A stretch of 64,000 bases of DNA from assembly GCF_002872335.1 (NCBI RefSeq), contig NZ_NJAG01000009.1, positions 1 to 64,000 of the forward strand. The letters are read 5' to 3'. Origin of the DNA: Siphonobacter sp. BAB-5405 (GTDB lineage Bacteria; Bacteroidota; Bacteroidia; Cytophagales; Spirosomataceae). The notes beneath the pieces were generated by a model. That model was given only the letters and a program-made list of their open reading frames with translations. It was not told where the DNA came from and ran no database searches. Every line of letters begins with the position of its first letter. The stretch's first letter is position 1. Positions 44,449 to 52,980 of the stretch are shown piece after piece. A program made the position numbers and the translations under genes.

Positions 44449-45306
44449 ATGAATGATCTGCTTTCAAAACTTCGTAATTACGAAATTCGGATACGGAAGG
44501 CCGTTGATTCTCAGATGCACGGCAATTTTAAATCCGTATTTAAAGGTTCTGGACTGGAGTTCACAGACCTGCGGCAATACCAGTATGGTGACGACATTCG
44601 TCTTATTGACTGGAACGCATCTTCGAAGGGTCATGGTCTTTTTTTAAAGATATTTAAGGAAGAAAAAGAGCAGACGGTGTTTTTTATGGTGGACGTAAGT
44701 GCCTCCCAGGACATTGGTCGGGAGGATCGTTCGAAGCTGGATGCCACCAAGGAAATCTGTGGTGTACTGGCTCTGTCGGCCATGCACGAAGCCAGCCACG
44801 TGGGCTTGTACTGCTTTTCGGATCAGAAGGAAAAATACATTCGTCCGGCGAATAGTCTCAAACACGGGTACCAAATGATTCTGGAGCTGTTTCGACTCAA
44901 ACCCGAATCGCTTAAAACCAACTTATCCGAAGCCATTTTATTTGCCCTCAATATCCTGCGGCGGAAAAGCGTAGTCATTCTTATCTCCGATTTCATTGAT
45001 ACAGGCTACGAACAAAACCTGAAAGCTCTTGCCAAAAAGCACGACCTGGTAGTGGTACACCTGTATGATGAACGGGAGGTAAATATGCCCTCGCTGGGTA
45101 TTATTCCAGTCTATGATAAAGAAACCCGCCGTACCTTGTGGATCAATACGTCGTCGTCGCAGTATCGCAAAACCACCCGTCGGGTATTTGAAGAGAATCA
45201 GCAGCGACTGGAGACGCTTTGTAAGCAGTACAATGCCAATTATTTATCCGTCGATACGCAGGAAGATTACGTACCCAAACTCATTAAACTGTTCCGGGTA
45301 AAATAA
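44449..45306 (+). CDS. DUF58 domain protein (Bat/MoxR-associated)
   Basis: The 285-residue protein has KSVFKGSGLEFTDLRQYQYGDDIRLIDWNASSK, in outline, the DUF58 signature, then a VWA-like fold with FFMVDVSASQDIG and VVILISDFIDTGY. DUF58 proteins accompany MoxR ATPases and VWA proteins (aerotolerance Bat system). No MoxR gene lies next to it here; the upstream neighbour is divergent. Two further Bat-like genes follow on the same strand. Confidence 0.93.
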   Translation: MNDLLSKLRNYEIRIRKAVDSQMHGNFKSVFKGSGLEFTDLRQYQYGDDIRLIDWNASSKGHGLFLKIFKEEKEQTVFFMVDVSASQDIGREDRSKLDATKEICGVLALSAMHEASHVGLYCFSDQKEKYIRPANSLKHGYQMILELFRLKPESLKTNLSEAILFALNILRRKSVVILISDFIDTGYEQNLKALAKKHDLVVVHLYDEREVNMPSLGIIPVYDKETRRTLWINTSSSQYRKTTRRVFEENQQRLETLCKQYNANYLSVDTQEDYVPKLIKLFRVK

Positions 45307-45378
45307 GTAACGAAAGAAAATTCAGTGGATCGGCGGTAAGATTTCAGCCGTCTGTCAAACGCTTAATATTAGGAATAC

Positions 45379-46278
45379 GTGAGAAGCTGGGTTGGTACCA
45401 TTGTTCTGATTCTTACCTTTTTTTCATTTCAATCGGCTCTGGCTCAGCCGGAAGGAAAGTTTTTGTCTCTGAAATTTAAAGTAGGTAGTCCGGTTCAGTA
45501 TGCTCTTAGTTATCGTCACAATCCGGGCGACGAAGTGTTTTTTCCGGATTCCACCCATGATTTTACGCCGTTCCGCTTTCTGAAACGGGAGTATTTCCCC
45601 ACGCGTACCAACGCTGCTGGCAGTGTCGACAGTGTGGTCTATACGCTAGTGTCTTTTGAAATCGATTCCGTGCAACCCCTGAAGCTACCGGTGTACCTGC
45701 TGCGTAAACAGGATTGTACGGCGGTCTATGCTCCGATGCAAACGATTCGACTCCAGCGGTTGGTAGACCCGCGTGCAAAATCCGTGCTACTGAAATCAAG
45801 TACGAATCTGGTTGTATTGGATACACAGATAAATTACCCACTATTCTTTATTATCCTGCTCATGGCAGCGGTGCTGGGTGGATTGATCTACTGGTTGTTT
45901 GGAGCCGCGATTCAGCGTCGCTGGCGACAGTTTCAGCTCTGGCGAAGGCATCTGGAATTTCGGGGCTCTTTTCAACGCTATCTGCGGGGAGCGGCCGATC
46001 CTAAGCAAGGCGTGATGAACGTAGAAAGGGCCGTATTCCTCTGGAAACGTTATCTGGAACGCTTGGAAAGCAAACCCTTCACGACCTTCACCACGAAAGA
46101 GGCCGTTAGTCAATTCCCGCAGAACCCGCAACTCGAACAAGCCCTTCGTGAGACCGACGCCGTTGTATATGGTGGGGTAGCTTCGCCCCAAACGCAGGAA
46201 TCCCTACGTATTCTGCGGGATTTGGCTGGACGAACGTATCTTCGGCATCGGCAAATTATTCTAGCTAAAAATTCCTGA
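45379..46278 (+). CDS. membrane-anchored protein in Bat-type locus, function unknown
   Basis: The 299-residue protein starts at GTG 45379 with a signal peptide (FFSFQSALAQ). A periplasmic beta-rich domain (about 25-150) is followed by one TM helix (PLFFIILLMAAVLGGLIYWLFG, about 153-175) and a cytoplasmic helical tail. Size, layout and place between DUF58 and a BatA-like gene recall BatD/DUF4381-type proteins, but no clear family motif was recognised. Probably co-transcribed with both neighbours (73 and 39 bases away). Confidence 0.82.
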   Translation: MRSWVGTIVLILTFFSFQSALAQPEGKFLSLKFKVGSPVQYALSYRHNPGDEVFFPDSTHDFTPFRFLKREYFPTRTNAAGSVDSVVYTLVSFEIDSVQPLKLPVYLLRKQDCTAVYAPMQTIRLQRLVDPRAKSVLLKSSTNLVVLDTQINYPLFFIILLMAAVLGGLIYWLFGAAIQRRWRQFQLWRRHLEFRGSFQRYLRGAADPKQGVMNVERAVFLWKRYLERLESKPFTTFTTKEAVSQFPQNPQLEQALRETDAVVYGGVASPQTQESLRILRDLAGRTYLRHRQIILAKNS

Positions 46279-46317
46279 TTAAAAAAAGGCAACCGGATTG
46301 CCTGTCTGAGCTTGATT

Positions 46318-47337
46318 ATGGGTGAGTGGTTTTCGTTAAAGTGGTTTGGAATCGGTACCCTGGGAGGCTTTCACTGGGCTCAGCCGTATTACCTGTACGG
46401 AATCGCTGCAGTACCCTTTCTCTTCTTTCTACGGCGAATTTTCTACGGAAAATCCCGCCAGCGACTCAACGTAGCTTTTCTGGCTAAGGAAGTCAAAACC
46501 AGCTGGGTACAGTACCTACGCTACCTGCCCGCCGTTCTGAGTGCTCTAGGAATCATGTTAGTATTAGTGGCCTTAGCCCGGCCACAATTGATTAAGGAAA
46601 CAGAAGAACGTTTCTCTGAGGGAATTGAAATTGTATTAGCCTTGGATGTATCGGATTCCATGCTGATGAAAGATTTAGCTCCAAATCGTCTTGAATCAGC
46701 TAAAAAAGTGGCTACGGAGTTTGTAGACGGTCGTTTTCAGGATAAAATTGGACTTGTCGTCTTCGCAGGGCAGGCTTTTTTTCTATGTCCACTTACTACT
46801 GATTATACGTTACTCAAGCAGCAGATTGTTTCCATTAAACCTGACATCATTGCAACGGCAGGTACGGCGATTGGTTCGGCTCTGGCGAATTGTATCAACT
46901 TGATGCGGGACAGTGAAGCCAAAAGCAAAGTAGCCATTTTGCTAAGCGATGGTGATAATACCGCTGGTAACCTAGATCCCATTACGGCAGCTCAGTTAGC
47001 GAATGCGTACGGGATTCGGGTGTATACCATTGCGATTGGGAAAGAAGATGCCGTTGTCACCCAGGATTCAACGGACATGTCCCTAGAAACACTTGACACG
47101 GAGGTACTGAAAGATATCGCCCAGCGGAGCAAAGGACAGTTTTTTCAGGTACAAGACACACGTGCACTGAAAAGCGTGTTTGACCGGATCAATCGTCTGG
47201 AGAAAACAAATGTCAAAGTATCTTATTATCAGGATATTAAAGATTTTTATCATATCTACCTGAAATGGGCAATTTGCTGTCTATTGGGAGCATTAGCCTT
47301 GAAATGTACCTTTATTGGTAATATTTTAGAAGATTGA
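46318..47337 (+). CDS. VWA-domain membrane protein (BatA-like)
   Basis: The 339-residue protein has TM helices at about 20-40 and 62-82 (an aerotolerance-type N-terminus), then a von Willebrand A domain with an intact metal-dependent adhesion site: DVSDS, the Thr of ATAGTAIGSAL and the SDGDN motif. A C-terminal TM (WAICCLLGALALKCTF) follows. BatA-like proteins act at the periplasmic face with other Bat proteins. A TTG six bases upstream is in frame; ATG 46318 is preferred. The usual batB does not follow; the next gene is rnhB. Confidence 0.92.
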   Translation: MGEWFSLKWFGIGTLGGFHWAQPYYLYGIAAVPFLFFLRRIFYGKSRQRLNVAFLAKEVKTSWVQYLRYLPAVLSALGIMLVLVALARPQLIKETEERFSEGIEIVLALDVSDSMLMKDLAPNRLESAKKVATEFVDGRFQDKIGLVVFAGQAFFLCPLTTDYTLLKQQIVSIKPDIIATAGTAIGSALANCINLMRDSEAKSKVAILLSDGDNTAGNLDPITAAQLANAYGIRVYTIAIGKEDAVVTQDSTDMSLETLDTEVLKDIAQRSKGQFFQVQDTRALKSVFDRINRLEKTNVKVSYYQDIKDFYHIYLKWAICCLLGALALKCTFIGNILED

Positions 47338-47440
47338 GAAAGACAGGTAGTTTTACGAACTATTTTTTCGAAAAATTTTCTAAGCAGATAGCCGCTGACA
47401 GTCAATTTATTATAAATAAATTAAATAGTTTTAGTAAAAA

Positions 47441-47475
47441 TTTGCACTCTATTTGTAAAGTTTATGATAATATTG
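47441..47475 (+). promoter_or_regulatory. candidate promoter of rnhB
   Basis: TTTG at 47441-47444 and TAATATTG at 47468-47475 (one change from TAnnTTTG) are 23 bases apart, within the range of Bacteroidota -33/-7 elements, inside a markedly AT-rich stretch. Transcription would start close to 47482, so the in-frame ATG at 47489 would be almost leaderless. This supports ATG 47537 as the rnhB start. Confidence 0.35.
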
Positions 47476-47536
47476 TTGGCTATTTTAAATGTTCCTACAC
47501 CATTTGAACGGAAGGGAGCATTCAAATTATAGAATA

Positions 47537-48187
47537 ATGCTGAAACAATTCTATCATTTGCAAAGTATAGAAGCGGGGTTAGATGAAGTGGGTAGAGGGT
47601 GTCTGGCGGGGCCGGTAGTGGCTGCTGCGGTGATCCTTCCGAAAGACTATATGAATCCTTTGCTCAATGATTCGAAACAGCTTAGCCGTCTGGAACGACA
47701 GAAATTGCGAGTAGAGATTGAACGAGAAGCCTTAAGCTGGAAAATCGCCGAAGCCAGCACGGAAGAAATTGACCGGATCAATATTGCAAAAGCAAGTTTT
47801 TTAGCCATGCATCGAGCGGTGGAGCAACTAACCGTTCAGCCAGAACATCTGTTGGTCGATGGCAATCGGTTTGTTCCTTATCCAATGATTCCGCATACGT
47901 GTATTGTGAAAGGGGATAGCCTGTTTGCTTCCATTGCCGCTGCCTCAATTTTGGCAAAAACGTACCGGGATGAACTCATGGAACAGTTGGCTCTGGATTA
48001 TCCCATGTATGGATGGGAGCAGAACGTGGGCTACCCAACCCCTAAACATTGCAAAGCTTTACTAGAGTACGGAACGACGCCTTGGCACCGAAAGACCTTC
48101 GGACCAGTAAAAAATGTGTTAAAATCGGATGAATTAACGTCTCAGAAAAGTACTGATTTGGTCGATTTATCTACGGGATATTCTTAA
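47537..48187 (+). CDS. rnhB: ribonuclease HII
   Basis: It cleaves the RNA strand of RNA-DNA hybrids and removes single ribonucleotides from DNA. The protein (216 residues) has [19 protein letters not shown] (D16, E17), LLVDGN (D108) and [22 protein letters not shown] (D127), the four metal-binding carboxylates. [17 protein letters not shown] is also typical. The frame is open from 47489, but the 16 extra residues do not fit the family N-terminus. The C-terminal 20 residues after GPVKNVL are extra and polar. Confidence 0.95.
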   Translation: MLKQFYHLQSIEAGLDEVGRGCLAGPVVAAAVILPKDYMNPLLNDSKQLSRLERQKLRVEIEREALSWKIAEASTEEIDRINIAKASFLAMHRAVEQLTVQPEHLLVDGNRFVPYPMIPHTCIVKGDSLFASIAAASILAKTYRDELMEQLALDYPMYGWEQNVGYPTPKHCKALLEYGTTPWHRKTFGPVKNVLKSDELTSQKSTDLVDLSTGYS

Positions 48188-48260
48188 ATTAATACAATTT
48201 TTTAGAATTCTTACAAAAATTTTCACAAAACCTTAACGTCGGGAATGGGAAAAAATACAG

Positions 48261-48268
48261 TAGATTTG
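48261..48268 (+). promoter_or_regulatory. candidate -7 element of the exbB-tonB operon
   Basis: TAGATTTG is an exact match to the Bacteroidota -7 consensus TAnnTTTG, about 128 bases before the exbB start. The -33 region is weak (TTAACG near 48233). A leader of roughly 120 bases would result, with no recognised riboswitch. Confidence 0.4.
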
Positions 48269-48396
48269 CTGAATCGTTTACTCGGTTTCGAGGGACAAAA
48301 ACAAAATTTTCTTTCGTAGTTGCTTAGGACGTCAAATTTTATTTTTCTTTACACCAACAAACCAAAGTTTCACTAAACCCTAAAATTACCAAACTA

Positions 48397-49236
48397 ATGA
48401 GTAACACTACCAAGACCCCTACTCCCGCTGCCAAGCCTGCTGCTGCTCCGAAGAAGAAGTCGGGGGGCATTCCGTCTGGTCTTATTATTCTGATTTTGTT
48501 TATCGTTGCTGAGCTGTTCTATCACTTTTACTTAGGTGACGGTAGTCACTTCGAAGGAGGAGATCACAACAACGAACCGCTGCCAGGCGATTTCTTTGGT
48601 ATCGTTTACAAGGGAGGTTTTATTGTACCCATTCTGTTTACCTGTTTCCTGACGTCTTTGACGTTCACTATCGAGCGTCTGTTTACGCTGGGTAAAGCAA
48701 AAGGAACGAGCAGCATCGACGAATTCGTTCGTAAAGTACAAGTTCTGTTGAACCAAAACGATATCAACGGAGCCCTGAAAGAGTGCGACAAACAAAAAGG
48801 TTCTATCGGTAACGTAGTAAACGCTGCTCTGAAAAGATATCAGCAATTGACGACTGATACGCAATTGGACAAAGAACAAAAACTGGTTGCCCTGAGCAAA
48901 GAAATCGAAGAAGCTACGAGCTTGGAAATGCCTTCGCTGGAGAAAAACCTGACGATCATCGCTACGCTGGCATCTGTGGCTACGCTGATCGGTCTGCTCG
49001 GAACGGTATTAGGTATGCTTCGTTCATTCGCTGCCATGGGTCAGTCAGGTTCTGCGGATTCAGCTGCTCTGGCTGCTGGTATCTCTGAAGCTCTGGTAAA
49101 TACGGCTTTGGGTATCGGTACTTCAGCTATCTGCTTGATCGCTTATAACTACTTCACCAGCATCATCGACGGTATCACGTACAACATCGATGAAATTGGT
49201 TTGAGCATCACGAACAACTTTGCTGCTCATTACTAG
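48397..49236 (+). CDS. exbB: ExbB/TolQ-family proton channel protein with Ala/Pro/Lys-rich N-terminus
   Basis: The 279-residue protein begins with about 24 residues rich in Lys, Ala, Pro and Thr, then an extra TM helix (LIILILFIVAELFYHFYLG), a periplasmic segment and the ExbB core: TM at 75-97, cytoplasmic helices, and the signature TLASVATLIGLLGTVLGMLRSF with NTALGIGTSAICLIAYNYF. It is the proton-channel part of the TonB motor. It heads the run exbB-exbD-exbD-tonB. Confidence 0.92.
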   Translation: MSNTTKTPTPAAKPAAAPKKKSGGIPSGLIILILFIVAELFYHFYLGDGSHFEGGDHNNEPLPGDFFGIVYKGGFIVPILFTCFLTSLTFTIERLFTLGKAKGTSSIDEFVRKVQVLLNQNDINGALKECDKQKGSIGNVVNAALKRYQQLTTDTQLDKEQKLVALSKEIEEATSLEMPSLEKNLTIIATLASVATLIGLLGTVLGMLRSFAAMGQSGSADSAALAAGISEALVNTALGIGTSAICLIAYNYFTSIIDGITYNIDEIGLSITNNFAAHY

Positions 49237-49244
49237 GCGTTCCT

Positions 49245-49270
49245 AAAGAGGCTCAGCAATGAGCTTCTTT
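49245..49270 (+). terminator. weak hairpin between exbB and exbD
   Basis: AAAGAGGCTCA at 49245-49255 and TGAGCTTCTTT at 49260-49270 pair with one wobble mismatch over a 4-base loop. There is no real T-tract after it (AAAAG follows). It may act as partial terminator or mRNA stabiliser rather than a full stop, since exbD must be transcribed from the same operon or a promoter in the 124-base gap. Confidence 0.45.
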
Positions 49271-49360
49271 AAAAGATTGTCGGAATTATTAAGTTTTTAG
49301 TTTGAAAACGAATAATTTTGATCAACGAAACGTTTAGTTATAAAATCAAAACAGGTAGCG

Positions 49361-49981
49361 ATGGCAAAGGTTAAAGTAAAACGTCATGGAGTATCGATGG
49401 ACATGACGGCCATGTGCGACGTAGCTTTCTTGCTGTTAACATTCTTTATCTTAACGGCAAAGATGCGTCCTCAGGAGGCTGTGCAGGTCACTACTCCAAA
49501 TTCTGTAGCCCAGGAACCCCTTGCCGCGACTGATGTCATCACGGTATTGGTTTCTTCGGATGGCAAAATCTTCATGGGGGTGGATAACCATCAGGTACGT
49601 TTAGGAATGCTGGAGCAAATGTCCAAGCGTTACAATGTGGCCTTCACGGATCCCGAAAAAGAAGCTTTCCGCTTGTCTGAAAACTTCGGGGCTCCGATGG
49701 CCAACATGAAACAGATCCTGGACATGGACCCTGCAGAGCGTAACAAGCCCGGCGTACAGCCTGGTATTCCTAGTGATTCCGTTCGTAACGAACTTTTCTA
49801 CTGGGTAGCAACGGCTCGTCAGTACTTTGGTAGCCAGGGAGCTAAATACAAGGTATTAATTAAAGCGGATCAGAATGCTCCTTATAAAACGGTGAAGCAA
49901 GTAATTGCTACCATGCAGGAGCAGGACGTGAACAACTTTAATTTGATTACAGGTCAGGAAACGAAACCCACTTCCATGTAG
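49361..49981 (+). CDS. exbD: ExbD/TolR-family protein, first copy
   Basis: The 206-residue protein has a basic N-terminus (KVKVKRHGVSMDMTAMCDVAF), one TM helix with the conserved Asp just at its start (CDVAFLLLTFFILTAK) and a periplasmic domain longer than in E. coli ExbD, ending YKTVKQVIATMQEQDVNNFNL. The middle (about 85-135) is an insertion relative to short ExbD proteins. It forms the TonB motor with ExbB; the second copy follows 42 bases later. Confidence 0.92.
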   Translation: MAKVKVKRHGVSMDMTAMCDVAFLLLTFFILTAKMRPQEAVQVTTPNSVAQEPLAATDVITVLVSSDGKIFMGVDNHQVRLGMLEQMSKRYNVAFTDPEKEAFRLSENFGAPMANMKQILDMDPAERNKPGVQPGIPSDSVRNELFYWVATARQYFGSQGAKYKVLIKADQNAPYKTVKQVIATMQEQDVNNFNLITGQETKPTSM

Positions 49982-50023
49982 AACTTGAAAGTTCACTTTC
50001 AAATTCTTTAAACTAACAACGCA

Positions 50024-50569
50024 ATGGCAGAGATAGCACAAGGTGGTGGGAATGACAAAGGTGGTAAAGTCCGCAGTAAAAAGGTATCTACCCGTGTAGA
50101 TATGACCCCCATGGTAGACTTGGGCTTTTTATTGATTACTTTCTTCCTGCTGACTACTACGCTTCAAAAACCGGTTACCATGTTCTTGGGTATGCCGGCT
50201 AAGGACAAAGAGAAAGAAAAACAAGAGACATCTCCTATTAAAGAGTCTGAGGCAATCACTGTATTGCTGGGCAAGAAAGATGGATCAGATGTCGTATACT
50301 GGTACCAGGGTACGGGCAAAGATGTCGCTTCGACGCAGGTAGAGAAAACCTCATTTGCAGCCAGTGGCGGTCTTCGCGATGTGCTTCGTCGGAAGAAGAA
50401 GGAAGTAGGTGAGAAATTCTTCGTCGTAATCAAATCTAAGGATGATGCTTCGTACAAATCCTTGGTTGATGTACTCGATGAAATGGCTATTTCCGGAATC
50501 GACAAGTATGGTATTACCGACATCAACCTGAACGATAACAAGATTATCGATAAGGCAGAAGGTAAATAG
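50024..50569 (+). CDS. exbD: ExbD/TolR-family protein, second copy
   Basis: The 181-residue protein has a Gly/Lys-rich N-terminus, one TM helix with the essential Asp (MTPMVDLGFLLITFFLLTTTL) and a periplasmic domain ending YKSLVDVLDEMAISGIDKYGI. It is clearly a paralogue of the preceding gene. Two ExbD types may form a heterodimer inside the ExbB pentamer; this is inference, based on the repeated exbB-exbD-exbD-tonB order in Bacteroidota. Confidence 0.92.
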   Translation: MAEIAQGGGNDKGGKVRSKKVSTRVDMTPMVDLGFLLITFFLLTTTLQKPVTMFLGMPAKDKEKEKQETSPIKESEAITVLLGKKDGSDVVYWYQGTGKDVASTQVEKTSFAASGGLRDVLRRKKKEVGEKFFVVIKSKDDASYKSLVDVLDEMAISGIDKYGITDINLNDNKIIDKAEGK

Positions 50570-50662
50570 TCAAAATAAAACTAAGAGTATAGTTGTAAAA
50601 CTAAATTTTTAGTTTTAACTTTGAATCAATCTTTTAGAACGTTTAACTAGTTGCCTACTCTT

Positions 50663-51502
50663 ATGGCAGAAACAATCAAAATAACCAACGATACCACCTT
50701 AGAAGATCTGATTTTTGCGGGTCGTAATAAGGAGTATGGTGCATACGACCTCCGTCGCCGGACGTCCCGTAATGCCCTGATTGCTACTGGTATTGCTCTT
50801 TTGATTGTTGCGGCCTTCTTAGCTGCCCGCTTGCTTGCTGCAACGATCGGTGAAGAAGAGAAAGAGGTAGAAGTAAAACTGGCGAACATGTCAGAGCTTC
50901 CTCCTCCTCCGGAACAACCAAATCAGCCACCGCCACCACCACCACCACCACCACCACCACCAGAGGTGCCGGTGATGAGCACGACGGCGTTCCTTCCTCC
51001 TGAAATTAAGGAAGATACCGAAGTTCCACCCGATGTTGAGCCTCCCAAGCAAACCGAACTGGTAGATGCTCAGGCTGGTAAAGAAACCGTAGTAGGAGAT
51101 CCTAACGCGGTTGAAATCGTAGCCATCGAAGAAGGAACTGGTAAAAAACGCGAAGAGGTTATCGAGGTGAAACCGGCTGCTAAAGAAGAAGTCTTTACGG
51201 TCGTTGAGCAAGCTGCTCAGTTCCCCGGCGGTGATTCAGAAATGTACAAATACCTGAATAAAAATATCAAGTACCCACCTGCAGCTCAACGGGCTAACGT
51301 ACAGGGGAAAGTATTTTTAAGCTTCGTAGTTTCTCCAGATGGAAGCATTTCTGATATCCAGGTACAAAAAGGTCTTGGTTTTGGTTGCGATGAGGAAGCA
51401 GTCCGCGTGGTAAAGTCAATGCCCCGCTGGAAACCTGGTCGTCAGTCAGGTCGGGCCGTGAAATCTCGCTTTAACTTGCCGATTTCATTCGTACTCGAAT
51501 AA
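50663..51502 (+). CDS. tonB: TonB energy transducer
   Basis: The 279-residue protein has an N-terminal cytoplasmic segment (TLEDLIFAGRNKEYGAYDLRR, typical of Bacteroidota TonB), one TM helix (about 40-60), a Pro-rich periplasmic linker with 12 consecutive Pro codons at 50927-50962, and a C-terminal TonB domain (FPGGDSEMYKYLNKNIKYPP, GKVFLSFVVSPDGSI, MPRWKPGRQSGRAVKSRFNL). It carries proton-motive energy to outer-membrane receptors. TTG 50651 is in frame four codons upstream; ATG 50663 is chosen. A terminator follows the stop. Confidence 0.95.
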   Translation: MAETIKITNDTTLEDLIFAGRNKEYGAYDLRRRTSRNALIATGIALLIVAAFLAARLLAATIGEEEKEVEVKLANMSELPPPPEQPNQPPPPPPPPPPPPEVPVMSTTAFLPPEIKEDTEVPPDVEPPKQTELVDAQAGKETVVGDPNAVEIVAIEEGTGKKREEVIEVKPAAKEEVFTVVEQAAQFPGGDSEMYKYLNKNIKYPPAAQRANVQGKVFLSFVVSPDGSISDIQVQKGLGFGCDEEAVRVVKSMPRWKPGRQSGRAVKSRFNLPISFVLE

Positions 51503-51521
51503 TCTGAAATAATAATTAATG

Positions 51522-51563
51522 AAAATGGGTCAGCATCTTACACGGATCTGACCCATTTTTTCT
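51522..51563 (+). terminator. terminator of the exbB-tonB operon
   Basis: AAAATGGGTCAG at 51522-51533 pairs with CTGACCCATTTT at 51548-51559, followed by more T. It lies 20 bases past the tonB stop and just before the small membrane-protein gene. Confidence 0.85.
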
Positions 51564-51570
51564 AAAAGCT

Positions 51571-51798
51571 ATGCCAAAACCCATTAGTGAACAAGTAAAC
51601 GGTCTGATTGGGCTGATTATCCCACTAGGATATGCGGCCATGGGCTATTACCTGATTGATGCTGCGTCGACGATAGCCGCTAGCGGAGTCTTATCTGAAG
51701 ACATTGCGAAAGTATTAGGCGGGCTTTTTATTGGGTACAGTCTTTTGAAGCTTTACTGGGCTTATCGTAAATGGCTTCGTAATCAAGAAGAAGAGTAA
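51571..51798 (+). CDS. small two-helix membrane protein
   Basis: The 75-residue protein has two predicted TM helices (GLIGLIIPLGYAAMGYYLI and VLGGLFIGYSLLKLYWAY) and an acidic tail (NQEEE). No family was recognised. It lies 10 bases before the phosphate-binding-like lipoprotein gene and directly after the tonB terminator, whose hairpin may double as its 5' leader. Its small size, membrane nature and close spacing argue for a real gene. Confidence 0.75.
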   Translation: MPKPISEQVNGLIGLIIPLGYAAMGYYLIDAASTIAASGVLSEDIAKVLGGLFIGYSLLKLYWAYRKWLRNQEEE

Positions 51799-51808
51799 AT
51801 CAACGTCC

Positions 51809-52756
51809 ATGAAAACTGCACTAAATTATTTCGGAATAAGTATGCTGGCAATGTTAGCCTTAACAGGTTGCCAGCAGAAAGCAGGGGATAATCCCGAGGA
51901 AACGGTATCAAGAGGCGAAATCTTAGTAGCGGTAGATGAATCCCTACAGCCCATATTGCAGGCTGAACAGGAAGCTTTTGCAGACAAAAACAAATATGCA
52001 ACCGTGCATATGTCCTACGTTCCTGAACTGACGGCCATCCAACTGATGTTACAGGATTCCGCTCGTGTGGCAGTAGTGACCCGGCATTTGAAAGCCGATG
52101 AGAAAAAAGTATTTGAAGAAAAAAATCTGAAATACCGGGCCATTCACATGGCCACCGACGCTGTGGCTTTTATCACCAATGGCCAAACCAGCGATACCCT
52201 GATTTCCGTAGATGAAATTGATGGGATTATGAAGGGAAGGATCAGCCAGTGGAATCAATTAAAACACGGAAAATCTTCACAAAAAATTTCCTTCGTTTTT
52301 GACAGTGACAATTCGAGCAACTTGCAATACTTATTAGATACGCTCAGAATAGCCGATAAAAAACAAACGCCTATTTACGCGGTTAAATCTAATAAAGAAG
52401 TCATAGATTACATTCAGAAAACACCTGGAGCGATTGGAGTTATCGGTGTAAACTGGATCAGCGATATTGATGATCCCGAGCATCCCCGATTTATGAAAGG
52501 CATTAAGGTGATGGGAGTGGCTCAAAAGACGTCGACGGATCTGGAACAGTATTACCAGCCTTTCCAATACGCGATAGCTTTGAAAAAATACCCCCTCAAT
52601 CGGAATGTTTACATGATCACCAAAGAAGCTAAGCGTGGTTTGGGTACGGGCTTCATCAACTATGTAATGACCGACGCTGGTCAACGAATTGTTCTGAAAA
52701 GCGGCCTCTTACCGGCTAATCAGATTATTCGCTTGGTACAACTCCGTAACATGTAA
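51809..52756 (+). CDS. PstS-like periplasmic binding lipoprotein
   Basis: The 315-residue protein has a lipoprotein signal (AMLALTGC) and a PBP-like fold of the phosphate-binding type: ILVAVDESLQPILQAEQEAF, then HMATDAVAFITNGQTSDTLIS and IDGIMKGRISQWNQL (the PstS hinge-region pattern), and GAIGVIGVNWISDID. No pstC, pstA or pstB is next to it, and the neighbours are TonB-system and TPR genes. The ligand may be phosphate, but the usual phosphate-loop residues cannot be checked with confidence. Confidence 0.88.
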   Translation: MKTALNYFGISMLAMLALTGCQQKAGDNPEETVSRGEILVAVDESLQPILQAEQEAFADKNKYATVHMSYVPELTAIQLMLQDSARVAVVTRHLKADEKKVFEEKNLKYRAIHMATDAVAFITNGQTSDTLISVDEIDGIMKGRISQWNQLKHGKSSQKISFVFDSDNSSNLQYLLDTLRIADKKQTPIYAVKSNKEVIDYIQKTPGAIGVIGVNWISDIDDPEHPRFMKGIKVMGVAQKTSTDLEQYYQPFQYAIALKKYPLNRNVYMITKEAKRGLGTGFINYVMTDAGQRIVLKSGLLPANQIIRLVQLRNM

Positions 52757-52980
52757 GCTAGGGGCGATTTGGATATAAATCATTTTTTTCTTTAAATTGT
52801 GCAACTATTTATTTAGTTAGTGCGTTATACAAGAGTGGGACATAAAAAAAGACTTGAATTGAAATTCTAACAATTCTCTAATTTTTTTTATAATCGCTGG
52901 AATTACAGTAATTTCGAATCCTATAATCAATATTGTTGAACGTAAGGTATCACCTTCCCAAAACCCAATTTTCTTCTACG

